64,000 nucleotides of DNA, from the NCBI GenBank assembly GCA_029959085.1, contig JARWIR010000050.1:1302001-1366000 (forward strand). Direction: 5' to 3'. The position numbers were made by a program, and so were the translations under genes. The first letter of the stretch is position 1, and every line of letters starts with the position of its first letter. The notes below the pieces were generated by a model, which was not told where the DNA came from, searched no databases, and worked only from the letters and a program-made list of their open reading frames with translations. This document shows, piece by piece, positions 1 to 10,744 of this stretch. The DNA is from Nemophila menziesii (Eukaryota; Streptophyta; Magnoliopsida; Boraginales; Hydrophyllaceae).

Positions 1-1285
1 AGATCAACGCGGGTGATACCGTCACGTATAGGTTCAAAATTCTCATGGAATAATTTTAAGGCTTTAGAAAGGCACTTACTCGTCTTTTCATCACATGAGT
101 GGCCTCTTAAAAGTCTCCATTTTACATCAAGATTATCAGTCGACCCTTTTTCATGTTTCTTTTTAATCACATCTAAAACTGGCCCCTTAAGGTTCATATC
201 ACCCTTTCTAATTAGTTTAGTTAAAACAAATTCACTGAAATTCCTTATTGCACTTATCACACAGTATAACAGTACGGTCACTAAATCCTTTTTTATAAAA
301 ATCTTCCTCCATGCGGATACAATAAAAGATTAAATCAGTCAGGCTCAGCGGTCTCAAAAACACGAACGGTCATCCAGATTCATCAAGTTGCTCACACGTG
401 TTACATCGCCACGTGTTTGAAGGAATGCTAGATAGAGAAACACAATTTTGATGAACCGCTTTAGGGCATCTCTTGCAGTAGATAAGATCCTCTCGAGATT
501 CACATATGTAGTAGACACTTTCAGATTCTTCTATTGAAAACGTTCTTTCTTTTATAAATTTGAGCGAATATTCATGAATAATCAACCTATCGGGTAAAAA
601 GATATGCGAATATAGTTTGCGTCGAGCCGCATGTCCTGCATGTTTCTCAAACTGTGAAGGACTAATCTCCTTATCATAGCAAGTGCATAGTATACCAGCA
701 CCTTGTTTAAGGCCTATTAGACCTTCCTTCTATCCAAGAGCACAATACATTAATTCTGTTCCAGCGAGAAGTTTAGATAATGCAAGTTTATGCATGCCTG
801 CATCACTTTGAGTTAAACCTTGCTCCTCGCTTTGAATAGGAACATGACATGATTCTATAGTTTATCTTACAGGAACACACATATTAGTAGGGGTAAGACC
901 TTGCTCCTCACTTGATAATCTTTCCACTGCGTTTAAGATTGCTTCTTTTATTTACTCGGGATTAGTAGGTACAACCTTCCATGTTTAAAGTACCTCTCGA
1001 AGATTGATTCCGTTCTCCAAGAACATATACTCTGGCGGCATTTTGTTTATGCTACCGGCGTGAATTACAACCTCTGTTCCGATGCATTTATCACAGAAAC
1101 ATAGAATTCCTATTCCTATGATTTTTCCATGCAAGTGTGTTCCAGTTCTTCCTAGTTCTTCCTAGTTCTTCCTTTGTTCTTTGATTTACGGACGTAATAT
1201 ACATTTAAACCTTCTAAAAAACTTATTTGTAAAAGCTCCTTCACCGGAATTTGAGTTTCACTATTCATCATCTTGATATAATGAA
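1..1285 (-). pseudogene. IDM1/ROS4-like PHD-finger acetyltransferase pseudogene, copy P1 (cut by window start)
   Basis: The minus strand reads, from high to low coordinates, an N-terminal TDBD-like segment (FLEGLNVYYVRKS type, about 1270-1010), a second cysteine-rich segment (CTCCDKEISPSQFEKHAG type, about 880-600) and a PHD finger at 370-585 with Cys pairs and an HQNC motif. The start of the PHD2/GNAT part runs off the window. This order is that of plant INCREASED DNA METHYLATION 1-like proteins, nuclear histone acetyltransferases that read chromatin and aid active DNA demethylation. The frame is broken many times. A TGA follows the PHD finger (LDESG then stop), and a 10-bp repeat expansion lies near 1144-1173. 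It is a relic, not a working gene. Assignment to the family rests on domain order and motif similarity. Confidence 0.75.
1144..1173. repeat. Short tandem repeat, three 10-bp units
   Basis: The unit agttcttcct occurs three times in a row inside P1. The equivalent place in the copy near 48930 has one unit, and the copy near 6735 has about one and a half. It is a local slippage expansion. Confidence 0.8.
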
Positions 1286-1385
1286 TTTTGATGAACAAAC
1301 ATATTTTATTGATAGATAATGAATGTACAAGGACACTGATTATTTACAAAAATAGAAACGACTAATTAAACTATAAAATACAACT

Positions 1386-1661
1386 AAACTTAAAGATATG
1401 AAATTCCTTATCGCACTGATCACACAGTATAACAGTACGGTCACTATATCCTTCTTTATCAAAATCTTACTCCCTACAGATACAACAAGAGCTTAAATCA
1501 ATCAGGCTATGCGGTATCGCAAACACAAACGGCTCTTCCAGATTCGTCAAGTTTCTCACACGTGTTACATCGCCACGTGTTTGAAAGAATGCTAGATAGA
1601 GAAAGATAATTTTGATAAACCGCTTTCGGGCAGCTCGTGCAGTATATAAAAAAATCTTCAT
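1386..1661 (-). pseudogene. Partial second IDM1-like segment (P1b), PHD2 start only
   Basis: The minus strand repeats about 280 bp of the PHD1/PHD2 junction already present in P1: a degenerate VILCD segment, the CCICRE segment and the CEQL-type end of PHD1. It lies upstream of the P1 N-terminus, so it is a partial duplication rather than an exon in order. Unlike the main copies it lacks the TGA after LDxSG. Its reading frame is broken. Confidence 0.6.
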
Positions 1662-2455
1662 TAATTCTTAAAAACCTAAGCCTAAAAATGAAGAATGAGC
1701 ATTGCCAAAATAAAACTAATGATGAAAATTAATTATAGGGTGGCATATAATTGAAACATATTAACAAAAAACAATGAAAAAGAAATATGAATAATCAAAA
1801 TCAAACCTTTTCATGATTAATTACTGAAATAGAATGGCCAACTATCATACATATAGATGATTGCTAATCTCTATATCGGTAGTCTGGAATTGTGGCACAT
1901 ATTGTGAAGAAGAAAAGGATGGAGGCAAAGAGATTAGAGAAGGACTTAGATTTTTGAGAACTCAGAGTGTAAGGGGTGTACTACAAGTATATAATGTAAT
2001 GGGTGTATAGCAAAAATCGGCAAAAATTAGGGTTTTATAGCTGAATAACTATGGTTGAGAAAAAATTTAGGTTAGGGTAAATATAGTCGGCCCAGAATAA
2101 AGTATTTTATCCAATCCAATAAATACCATAGAATGTTAATTATATTATAACGGACTGGGCTTTGAATATTTAACATATGAGTTGGACCGGTTCATAAAAA
2201 GATAAAATTATATAAAAAGCTGGCAAGGACACCATATATATATGAAATTATATATGGCCAGATTATTTTTAATTTAATGGCTCTTTATTCATTGTTGTGA
2301 TGTAATTCTTAGTAGATTTGTTCTGATTATTTCTACACTTTTAAAAGGTAAGGTAGCATTCTTTAATATATAAAGAAAAAGAAAACAACAATGATTAAAT
2401 ATACACCTACAATCTTTTTTTCTCTCAACTCTCATTTCTCCTACCTTCTAATAAT
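1662..2455. other. Divergent spacer between P1/P1b and K1
   Basis: No gene was seen. This spacer is conserved in the other units (about 7206, 30890, 43816, 50166, 55521, 59111 and 62791). It has a segment around 1880-2050 with an ordered block (tagtctggaattgtggca, later ttagggttttatagctg) and then an AT-rich approach to the K promoter. It could be the shared upstream region of the minus-strand P and plus-strand K genes. Confidence 0.5.
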
Positions 2456-2460
2456 ATTTA

Positions 2461-2476
2461 TTATATATACAACAAA
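2461..2476 (+). promoter_or_regulatory. TATA box of K1
   Basis: The sequence ttattatatatacaac lies about 70 bp before the K1 coding relic. The same TATA, followed by a pyrimidine-rich leader, precedes every K copy that keeps its 5' end, for example near 8022 and 59767. Confidence 0.55.
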
Positions 2477-2530
2477 GCTCTCTTAGTGGGATTTATTGCA
2501 GTCACATTACATTTTTCTTCTTTCTCAAAG

Positions 2531-3229
2531 ATATATTCTTCTTATTTTATTTGTCTTCTATGTCAACCCTAATTTCACATAATATGAGTTACGTCTGAAA
2601 ATGCTAAGTTATATCATATCATGGAGCTATACTATTTTTTCAAGCCTTTTTTTAAATTAGTTTTAATATCAAGCTATTGAATTTGGGGCTTGCAATTTTG
2701 TACTTGACAAAAAAGGTTTCGTGATTTTGACTAAAACAAGAGGATAAATGGGCTACATGGCTCCAGAATGTTTCTACGAAAATTGTTAATTGGAGAGTCA
2801 CTAGTAGAGAATTGATTTTGTTTCACACGAATTTCTTTGGGGAATGTATTTTTTTTCTATCTTTGTTTTAAATTTGGGTTCTTTATATCTCTTTTACTAC
2901 TAGCATTATTGTGTGTAAGTAATGATTTGATCATATAATTTGTGTGCAGCAAGAAGGCAGTTGCAATGGAATTTTTTGTAGCAATATTACTAGCTCTTCC
3001 TAGAAAAGAACCGTGGGAGATAAGGAAGGAAGAGGAGCTCTACGGTATAGTTAGGAATATGATATCAACATCATTTACACTTGATTTAGCTATCATAGTA
3101 ATAGAGTAACGTGAAGAATATGCGGTGTATTTATATATTAGGTTTTTCTATTGCCTTGTAAGTAAGAAGTTGGATGGGTCTTCAGTATTAAAGAAAGCAT
3201 ATCATATTATTGATAGTTTTTCATTCTAA
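2531..3229 (+). pseudogene. Kinase-like relic K1 (two exons)
   Basis: The plus strand holds an exon-1 remnant with an MGYMAPECF motif near 2750, which recalls the activation-segment end of plant receptor-like kinases (GYIAPE). A donor lies near 2848 and an intron of about 100 bp ends in tgtgtgcag at 2949. Exon 2 (2950-3229) starts KKAVAMEF and contains PRKEPWEIRKEEEL. Its ancestral end is a DSFSF-like tail and TAA at 3227-3229. In this copy the initiator ATG has become ATA, exon 1 has stops and exon 2 ends early at GAG-TAA. Kinase origin rests on one motif. Exon 2 matches no family I recognise. Confidence 0.5.
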
Positions 3230-3881
3230 TGCTTGAGTTTAGTGTGACATTTAATTCTTTGATTTCTTAATATTGAACATATCTCAATACAAATAACACA
3301 AAATTGCACCCCTTAACTAAATCTTTGAGTTGATGCTAAAACTAAAAAAAATCAAAAGCCACCAGTGTTGTTGAGGTTTTGTAGCAAAACAACCGCGTCA
3401 GAAATGGACTTATTTGATCCAAAAGAATTTGCTATGTTTATGTATCCAAAAGGTATATTGAAAATTTTGTTAGTTTTTGCTGAATAGCACGTTTGGTCCC
3501 TTTATTATGTGAAGTAGGAAATGTAGTTAAGTGTTTGTATAATATACTCTAGCTAATTCTTTCAGTTTTCTATATGTATGAAGCATTAATTGCACTACTA
3601 GTCCATGCGCTATGCGAAATACCCATTATAACTATATGTTTGAAAATTTCAAAAAAGAATTATTAGTAATGAATTTTTAAGAATTTTTTTTGTAATTCAA
3701 ATAAAGATCTGATTCTAAACATATAACAAATTATGGTAAAAAACTAATATACAAAAGAAAAATTTTGTGTGTGTATATATATATATATATATCATTCTTC
3801 ATTACATAGGAGATTGATTTCACTATATTATACGAAACACTAGAGCAACTATTAAATTTTCTTGACGCCCGCCATCTATAG
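3230..3881. other. Convergent spacer K1-S1 with TG/TA microsatellite
   Basis: No gene was seen. It carries conserved noncoding sequence shared with the other units and a tgtg/(ta)n microsatellite at 3766-3792. Confidence 0.6.
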
Positions 3882-4043
3882 CTAGCATATGTATTCCAAT
3901 ATTCCAACTTCTTCTTCTTTACCAAGTACAAGGAATTTTATTTCCTTAGAAAATTGTTTGTTTACTAATGAGAAGGTTGGAAATGAATAGATATTACCTC
4001 CTTCTCCCTCCTCCCAATAATGAAGAGATTCAAACTCTATCAT
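3882..4043 (-). CDS. Small conserved ORF S1 (53 aa, C-terminus shifted)
   Basis: The ORF starts MIEFESLHYWEEGEGG. The same reading frame is seen in six units (here and near 9452, 13827, 33013, 45899 and 61287). A one-base deletion relative to the S4 copy changes the last residues to GILEYIC and stop. No domain, signal peptide or membrane segment is visible. It is acidic at the N-terminus. I do not recognise the family. It lies head to head with the M reading frame 72 bp away. Confidence 0.35.
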   Translation of the reverse strand: MIEFESLHYWEEGEGGNIYSFPTFSLVNKQFSKEIKFLVLGKEEEVGILEYIC

Positions 4044-4115
4044 TACTTGAATGGTTGAAGAAACTTAATCTTGTTCTTTGAATGCCTTCTTTTGATGATA
4101 CTCTCCCTATTAGTT

Positions 4116-4151
4116 ATGGCTGATGAATATAACCATGACCGTCTTTCTTAA
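4116..4151 (+). pseudogene. Broken small ORF M1
   Basis: This is the start of the M reading frame (MADEYNHDRLS), ended at codon 12 by TAA. The open version is at 14067-14201. The downstream hydrophobic codons remain in the DNA, and a strong donor-like atggtaagtg follows. Confidence 0.45.
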
Positions 4152-5164
4152 GTTGAGCCACTAATACTTATCTTCTTTTGGGTTATGGTAAGTGTTCTAC
4201 TTGTCTATTTTGGGGCCAAGAAAACTGTTATGCTTGTTTCTATTTCCCAATGTAAAATGCTACCTGAATAGATAAATGAACATGTGAGGAAACAAATCGT
4301 ATTTTTTTAAATTAAAAAATTTAGGGTCTAAAACAAGTTACTTATTAGAAAACACGATACCCCTAACTCAAGGGTAGTTCCGCCCGTAGAAGTTGCCATG
4401 GGTCTCGAATGGTAGACTCGAAATATTTAATTATATTATAACTAGTTCCAAAAACATACAAATATAATCAATATATGAAGTAAATTTGAGCATATAAATC
4501 TTATAGCATTATATGAAGGAATTTCAAGTTAATTTACACTCTATAAATTTATAACTCATTAGTGTTGAATCTAACAAGCATAATAATTAAATGTATATTT
4601 TATAGAGAACATTTCCTAAATTATATATTGTCACTTTAATTACAAGAAAAAAAAGGGTTATGTTTTATAAGGTAGATAAAATAAATTGATTAATAACCTT
4701 GATCACTTTGATTACAAACAAAAAAATTAATTATTATATAAATTTATATCTTATTCTTTTATAAATTATCTTTATATGGATACATAAAATCTAACATCTA
4801 CTTGTACTAATATGATAAAAGGTTCATAATTAATGAATTATATAAAAAACTTCAGTTATTCTTAAAAACCTAAGATTGAAAATGAAGAATGAACATTGAC
4901 AAAATAAAACTAATGAGGAAAATTAACTATTGGGTAGAATATAATTAAAAAATATTAACAAAAAACAATGAATAAGAAATATAAATAATTTATATCAAAC
5001 AATTTCATAATAAAAAAAAACCTAAATGATATAGGCAAAATATTATAATAGATCTACATTATTACACAATATTATCCAAAACATTTCAAACCAATTCTCA
5101 CCCATAGCCTATCATTTTACAATATCTATAAAAAAGTCGAAACTACCCCAAATATAAGTAAACT
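4152..5164. other. AT-rich spacer M1-P2
   Basis: No gene was seen. A GC-richer island at about 4350-4430 (acccctaactcaagggtagt and the sequence after it) is conserved in the matching spacer of all units. The rest is AT-rich. Confidence 0.6.
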
Positions 5165-5284
5165 ATCTCTTAAAACACCCTTTCAACCCCATCCTCCTCA
5201 AGTTGCGCAACATGTTCTTCCTTTCCATTTTTTGCAACGTCATTCTTTTTTCAGTTTTTGGCATGTCCCATATTAGTGGCTTAT

Positions 5285-6877
5285 TCAGCCTTGTCGTTTT
5301 TCCATATAGAAAAATTGCACAAAGTCTATATACGCCATAAACTGCTCATCACTGATCTTTACAAATCTGGATTGTTTTATCCAAATAGACTTCGTCGTTT
5401 CAGCGGAAGGTAACATAAAGTCTTTCACATTTAATTCCCCAACTTCCGTTCCCCATACCCGGAAAATCACAGCAGATACTATCTTTGATCGGACCATTAT
5501 GGTCGCACTATATATTCCTTTTTGATCATCTTGCTCTCTTATAGTTTTCCCAAAAAACAACAACTTGATAAGATCAACGCGGGTGATACCGTCACGTATA
5601 GGTTCAAAATTCTCATGGAATAATTTTAAGGCTTTAGAAAGGCACTTACTCGTCTCTTCATCACATGAGTGGCCTCTAAAAAGTCTCCATTTTACATCAA
5701 GATTATCAGTCGACCCTTTTTCATGTTTCTTTTTAATCACATCTAAAACTGGCCCCTTAAGGTTCATCTCACCCTTTCTAATTAGTTTAGTTAAAAACAA
5801 ATTCACTGAAATTCCTTATCGCACTTATCACACAGTATAACAGTACGGTCACTAAATCCTTTTTTATAAAAATCTTCCTCCATGCGGATACAATAAGAGA
5901 TTAAATCAGTCAGGCTCAGCGGTCTCAAAAACACGAACGGTCATCCAGATGCGTCAAGTTGCTCACACGTGTTACATCGCCACGTGTTTGAAGGAATGCT
6001 AGATAGAGAAACACAATTTTGATGAAACACTTTAGGGCATCTCTTGCAGTAGATAAGATCCTCTGGAGATTCACATATGTAGTAGACACTTTCATATTCT
6101 TCTATTGAAAACGTTCTTTCTTGTATAAATTTGAGCGAATATTCATGAATAATCAACCTATCGGGTAAAAAGATATGCGAATATAGTTTGTGTCGAGCCG
6201 CATGTCCTGCATGTTTCTCAAACTGTGATGGACTAATCTCCTTATCATAGCAAGTGCATAGTATACCAGCACCTTGTTTAAGGCCTATTAGACCTTCCTT
6301 CTATCCAAGAGCAAAATATATTAATTATGTTCCAGCGAAAAGTTTAGATAATGCAAGTTTATGCATGCCTGCATAACTTTGAGTTAAACCTTGCTCCTCA
6401 CTTTGAATAGGAACATGACATGATTCTATAGTTTATCTTACAGGAACACACATATTAGTAGGGGTAAGACCTTGCTCCTCACTTTATAATCTTTCCACTG
6501 CGTTTAAGATTGCTTCTTTTATTTACTCGGGATTAGTAGGTACAACCTTCCATGTTTAAAGTACCTCTCGAAGATTGATTCCGTTCTCCAAGAACATATA
6601 CTTTGGCGGCATTTTGTTTATGCTACCGGCGTGAATTTCAAACTTGTTAGGAGTTACAAGCTCTGTTCCGATGCATTTATCACAGAAACATAGAATTCCT
6701 ATTCCTATGATTTTTCCATGCAAGTGTGTTCCAGTTCTTCCTACTTCTTCCTTTGTTCTTTGATTTACGGACGTAATATACATTTAAACCTTCTAAAAAA
6801 CTTATTTGTAAAAGCTCCTTCACCGTAATCCGAGTTTCACTATTCATCATCTTGATATAATGAATTTCGATGAACAA
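5285..6877 (-). pseudogene. IDM1/ROS4-like pseudogene P2
   Basis: This is the most readable full copy. Minus strand: N-terminus MMNSETRITVKELLQ and FLEGLNVYYVRKS (6877-6556, TDBD-like with CFCDKCIGTELVTPNKFEIH), PHD1 at 5941-6156 (CESPEDLIYCKRC, HQNC), then PHD2 remnants and a 173-codon open stretch at 5285-5806. That stretch holds the helical linker and GNAT region (KWRLFRGHSC, MVRSKIVSAVIFRVWG, VKDFMLPSAE). The family acetylates histone H3. Here an in-frame 87-bp loss, compared with P3, joins GEL to NVKDF and removes the acetyl-CoA-binding loop. Further stops and shifts, including the TGA after LDASG at 5956, mark it as dead. Confidence 0.75.
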
Positions 6878-6969
6878 GCATATTTTATTGATGGATAATG
6901 AATGTACAAGGACACTGATTATTTACAAAAATAGAAAAGACTAATTAAACTATAAAATACAACTAAACT

Positions 6970-7205
6970 TAAAGATATGAAATTCCTTATCGCAGTACGG
7001 TCACTAAATCCTTCTTTATCAAAATCTTACTCCCTACAGATACAACAAGAGCTTAAATCAATCAGGCTATGCGGTATCGCAAACACAAACGGCTCTTCCA
7101 GATGCGTCAAGTTTCTCACACGTGTTACATCTCCACGTGTTTGAATGAATGCTAGATAGAGAAAGACAATTTTGATAAACCACTTTCGGGCAGCTCCTCA
7201 GTATA
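6970..7205 (-). pseudogene. Partial IDM1-like segment P2b
   Basis: This repeats the PHD1/PHD2 junction segment as P1b does and sits in the same position relative to its unit. A small deletion removes the cactgatcacacagtataa stretch present in P1b. It has no usable frame. Confidence 0.6.
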
Positions 7206-8015
7206 TAAAAAAATCTTCATTAATTCTTAAAAACCTAAGCCTAAAAATGAAGAATGAGCATTGCCAAAATAAAACTAATGATGAAAATTAATTATAGGGT
7301 GGCATATAATTGAAACATATTAACAAAAAACAATGAAAAAGAAATATGAATAATCAAAATCAAACCTTTTCATGATTATTGAATGAAATAGAATGGCCAA
7401 CGAATCATACATATAGATGATTGCTAATCTCTATATCGGTAGTCTGGAATTGTGGCACATATTGTGAAGAAGAAAAGGATGGAGGCAAAGAGATTAGAGA
7501 AGGACTTAGATTTTTGAGAACTCGGAGTGTAAGGGGTGTACTACAAGTATATAATGTAATGGGTGTATAGCAAAAATCGGCAAAAATTAGGATTTTATAG
7601 CTGAATAACTAGGGGTGAGATAAAATTTAGGTTAGGGTAAATATAGTCGGCCCAGAATAAAGTATTTTATCCAATCCGATAAATACCATAGAATGTTAAT
7701 TATATTATAACGGACTGGGCTTTGAATATTTAACATATGGGTTGGAGCGGTTCATAAAAAAATAAAATTATATAAAAAGCTGGCAAGGACACCATATATA
7801 TATCAAATTATATATGGCCAGATTATTTTTAATTTAATGGCTCTTTATTTATTGTTGTGATGTAATTCTTAGTAGATTTGTTCTAATTATTTCTACACTT
7901 TTAAAAGGTAAGGGAGCTTTCTTTAATGTATAAAGAAAAAGAAAACAACAATGATTAAATATACACCTACAATCTTTTTTTCTCTCAACTCTCATTTCTC
8001 CTACCTTTTAATAAT
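7206..8015. other. Divergent spacer P2-K2
   Basis: Nearly the same as 1662-2455, with scattered substitutions. No gene was seen. Confidence 0.55.
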
Positions 8016-8019
8016 ATTT

Positions 8020-8032
8020 ATTATATATACAA
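8020..8032 (+). promoter_or_regulatory. TATA box of K2
   Basis: The sequence attatatatacaa lies about 65 bp before the ATG at 8093 and is followed by a pyrimidine-rich leader. Confidence 0.55.
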
Positions 8033-8092
8033 CAAAGCTCTCTTAGTGGGATTTATTGCAGTCACATAACATTTTTCTTCTTTCTCAAAGAT

Positions 8093-8797
8093 ATGTTCTT
8101 CTTATTTTATTTGTCTTCATATACTATGTCAACCCTAATTTCACATAATATGAGTTACGTCTGAAAATGCTAAGTTATATCATATCATGGAGCTATACTA
8201 TTTTTTCAAGCCTTTTTTTAAATTAGTTTTAAAATCAAGCTATTGAATTTGGGGCTTGCAATTTTGTACTTGACAAAAAAGGTTTCGTGATTTTGACTAA
8301 AACAAGAGGATAAATGGGCTACATGGCTCCAGAATGTTTCTACGAAAATTCGTAACTGGAGAGTCACTAGTAGAGAATTGATTTTGTTTCACACAAATTT
8401 CTTTGGGAAAGGTAATTTTTTTTTCTATCTTTGTTTTAAATTTGGGTTCTTTATATCTCTTTTACTACTACCATTACTGTGTGTAAGTAATGATTTGATC
8501 ATATAATTTGTGTGCAGCAAGAAGGCAGTTGCAATGGAATTTTGTGTAGCAATGTTACTAGCTCTTCCTAGAAAAGAACCGTGGGAGATAAGGAAGGAAG
8601 AGGAGCTCTACGGTATAGTTAGGAATATGATATCAACATCATTTACACTTGCTTTAGCTATCATAGTATTCGATTAACGTGAAGAATATGTGGTGTATTT
8701 ATATATTAGGTTTTTCTATTGCCTTGTAAGTAAGAAGTTGGATGGGTCTTCAGTATTAAAGAACGCATATGATATTATTGATAGTTTTTCATTCTAA
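8093..8797 (+). pseudogene. Kinase-like relic K2
   Basis: It opens with ATG and a hydrophobic start (MFFLFYLSSYTMST). That frame closes early, and the GYMAPECFYEN motif follows near 8310. A donor at 8412 and an acceptor at 8516-8517 bound a 106-bp intron. Exon 2 (8518-8797) begins KKAVAMEFCVAMLLALPRKE and stops early at GAT-TAA, in the same place as the GAG-TAA of K1. It belongs to unit subfamily A. Confidence 0.5.
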
Positions 8798-9451
8798 TGC
8801 TTGAGTTTAGTGTGACATTTAATTCTTTGATTTCTTAATATTGAATATATCTCAATACAAATAACACAAAATTGCACCCCTTAACTAAATCTTAGAGTTG
8901 ATGCTAAAACTAAAAAAAATCAAAAGCCATTAGTGTTGTTCAGGTTTTGTAGCTAAACAACCGCGTCAGAAATGGACTTATTTGATCCAAAAGAATTTGC
9001 TATGTTTATGTATCCAAAAGGTATATTGAAAATTTTGTTAGTTTTTGTTGAATAGCACGTTTGGTCCCTTTATTATGTGAACTAGGAAATGTAGTTAAGT
9101 GTTTGTATAATATAATCTAGCTAATTCTTTCAGTTGTCTATATGTATGAAGTATTAATTGCACTACTAGTCCATGCGCTATGCAAAATAACCATTATAAC
9201 TATATGTTTGAAAATTTCAAACAAGAATTATTAGTAATGAATTTTTAAGAATTTTTTTTGTAATTCAAATAAAGATCTGATTCTAAACATATAACAAATT
9301 ATGGTAAAAAACTAATAGACAAAAGAAAAAATACGTGTATATATATATATATATATATATATCATTCTTCATTACATGGGAGAGTGATTTCACTATATTA
9401 TACGAAATACTAGAGCAACTATTAAATTTTCTTTACGCCCGCCATCTATAG
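8798..9451. other. Convergent spacer K2-S2
   Basis: Noncoding and homologous to 3230-3881. It holds a (ta)n run at 9337-9362. Confidence 0.6.
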
Positions 9452-9613
9452 CTAGCATATGTATTCCAATATTCCAACTTCTTCTTCTTTACCAATTACA
9501 AGGAATTTTATTTCCTTAGAAAACTCTTTGTTTACTAATGAGAAGGTTGGAAATGAATAGATATTACCTGCTTCTCCCTCCTCCCAATAATGAAGAGATT
9601 CAAACTCTATCAT
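9452..9613 (-). CDS. Small conserved ORF S2 (53 aa)
   Basis: The start (MIEFESLHYWEEGEGG) and the one-base C-terminal shift are the same as in S1, so the shift predates the copying of these two units. Function is unknown and no domain is seen. Confidence 0.35.
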   Translation of the reverse strand: MIEFESLHYWEEGEAGNIYSFPTFSLVNKEFSKEIKFLVIGKEEEVGILEYIC

Positions 9614-9685
9614 TACTTGAATTGTACAAGAAACTTAACCTTGTTCTTTGAATGGCTTCTTTTGATGATACTCTCCCTATTAGTT

Positions 9686-9721
9686 ATGGCTGATGAATAT
9701 AACCATGACCGTCTTTCTTAA
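9686..9721 (+). pseudogene. Broken small ORF M2
   Basis: It carries the same 12-codon MADEYNHDRLS-stop as M1. Confidence 0.45.
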
Positions 9722-10744
9722 GTTGAGCCACTCATACTTATCTTCTTTTGGGTTATGGTAAGTGTTATACTTGTCTATTTTGGGGCCAAGAAAACTGGTA
9801 TGCTTGTTTCTATTTCCCAATGTAAAATGCTACCTGAATAGATAAATGAACATGTGAGGAAACAAATTGTATTTTTGTAAATAAAAAAATTAAGGGTCTA
9901 AAACAAGTTACTTATTAGAAAACACGATACCCCTAACTCAAGGGTAGTTCCGCCCGTAGAAGTTGCCATGGGACTCGAATGGTAGACTCAAAATATTTAA
10001 TTATATTATAACTAGATCCAAAAACATACAAAAGTATAATCAATATATGAAGTAAATTTAAGCATATAAATCTTATAGCATTATATGAAGGAATTTCAAG
10101 TTAATTTACACTCTATAAATTTATAACTCATTAGTGTTGATCTAACAAGCATAATAATTAAATGTATATTTTATAGAGAACATTTCCTAAATTATATATT
10201 TTCACTTTAATTACAAGAAAAAAAAGGGTTATGTTTTATAAGGTAGATAAAATAAATTGATTAATAACCTTGATCACTTTGATTACAAACAAAAAAATTA
10301 ATTATTATATAAATTTATATCTTATTCTTTTATAAATTATCTTTATATGGATACATAAAATCTAACATGTACTTGTACTAATATGATAAAAGGTTCATAA
10401 TTAATGAATTATATAAAAAACTTCAGTTATTCTTAAAAACCTAAGATTGAAAATGAAGAATGAACATTGACAAAATAAAACTAATGAGGAAAATTAACTA
10501 TTGAGTAGCATATAATTAAAAATTATTAACAAAAAACAATGAATAAGAAATATAAATAATTTATATTAAACAATTCCATAATAAAAAAAATCCTAAATGA
10601 TATAGGCAAAATATTGTAATAGATCTACATTATTACACAATATTATCCAAGACATTTCAAACCAATTCTCACCTATAGCCTATCATTTTACAATCTCTAT
10701 AAAAAAAGTCGAAACTACCCAAAATAAAAGTAAAATATCTCTTA
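9722..10744. other. AT-rich spacer M2-P3
   Basis: Homologous to 4152-5164, with the conserved GC-richer island at about 9930-9990. No gene was seen. Confidence 0.6.

Noticed and set aside
13..333. Plus-strand open frame over the P1 GNAT region (also 5565-5840 and 42447-42665)
   Set aside because: It is antisense to the IDM1-like pseudogene, and its repeated appearance follows from copying of the P unit.
3766..3792. (TA)n runs as replication or regulatory elements (also 9337, 32915, 44305 and 61150)
   Set aside because: They are simple microsatellites of varying length at homologous places, which fits slippage.
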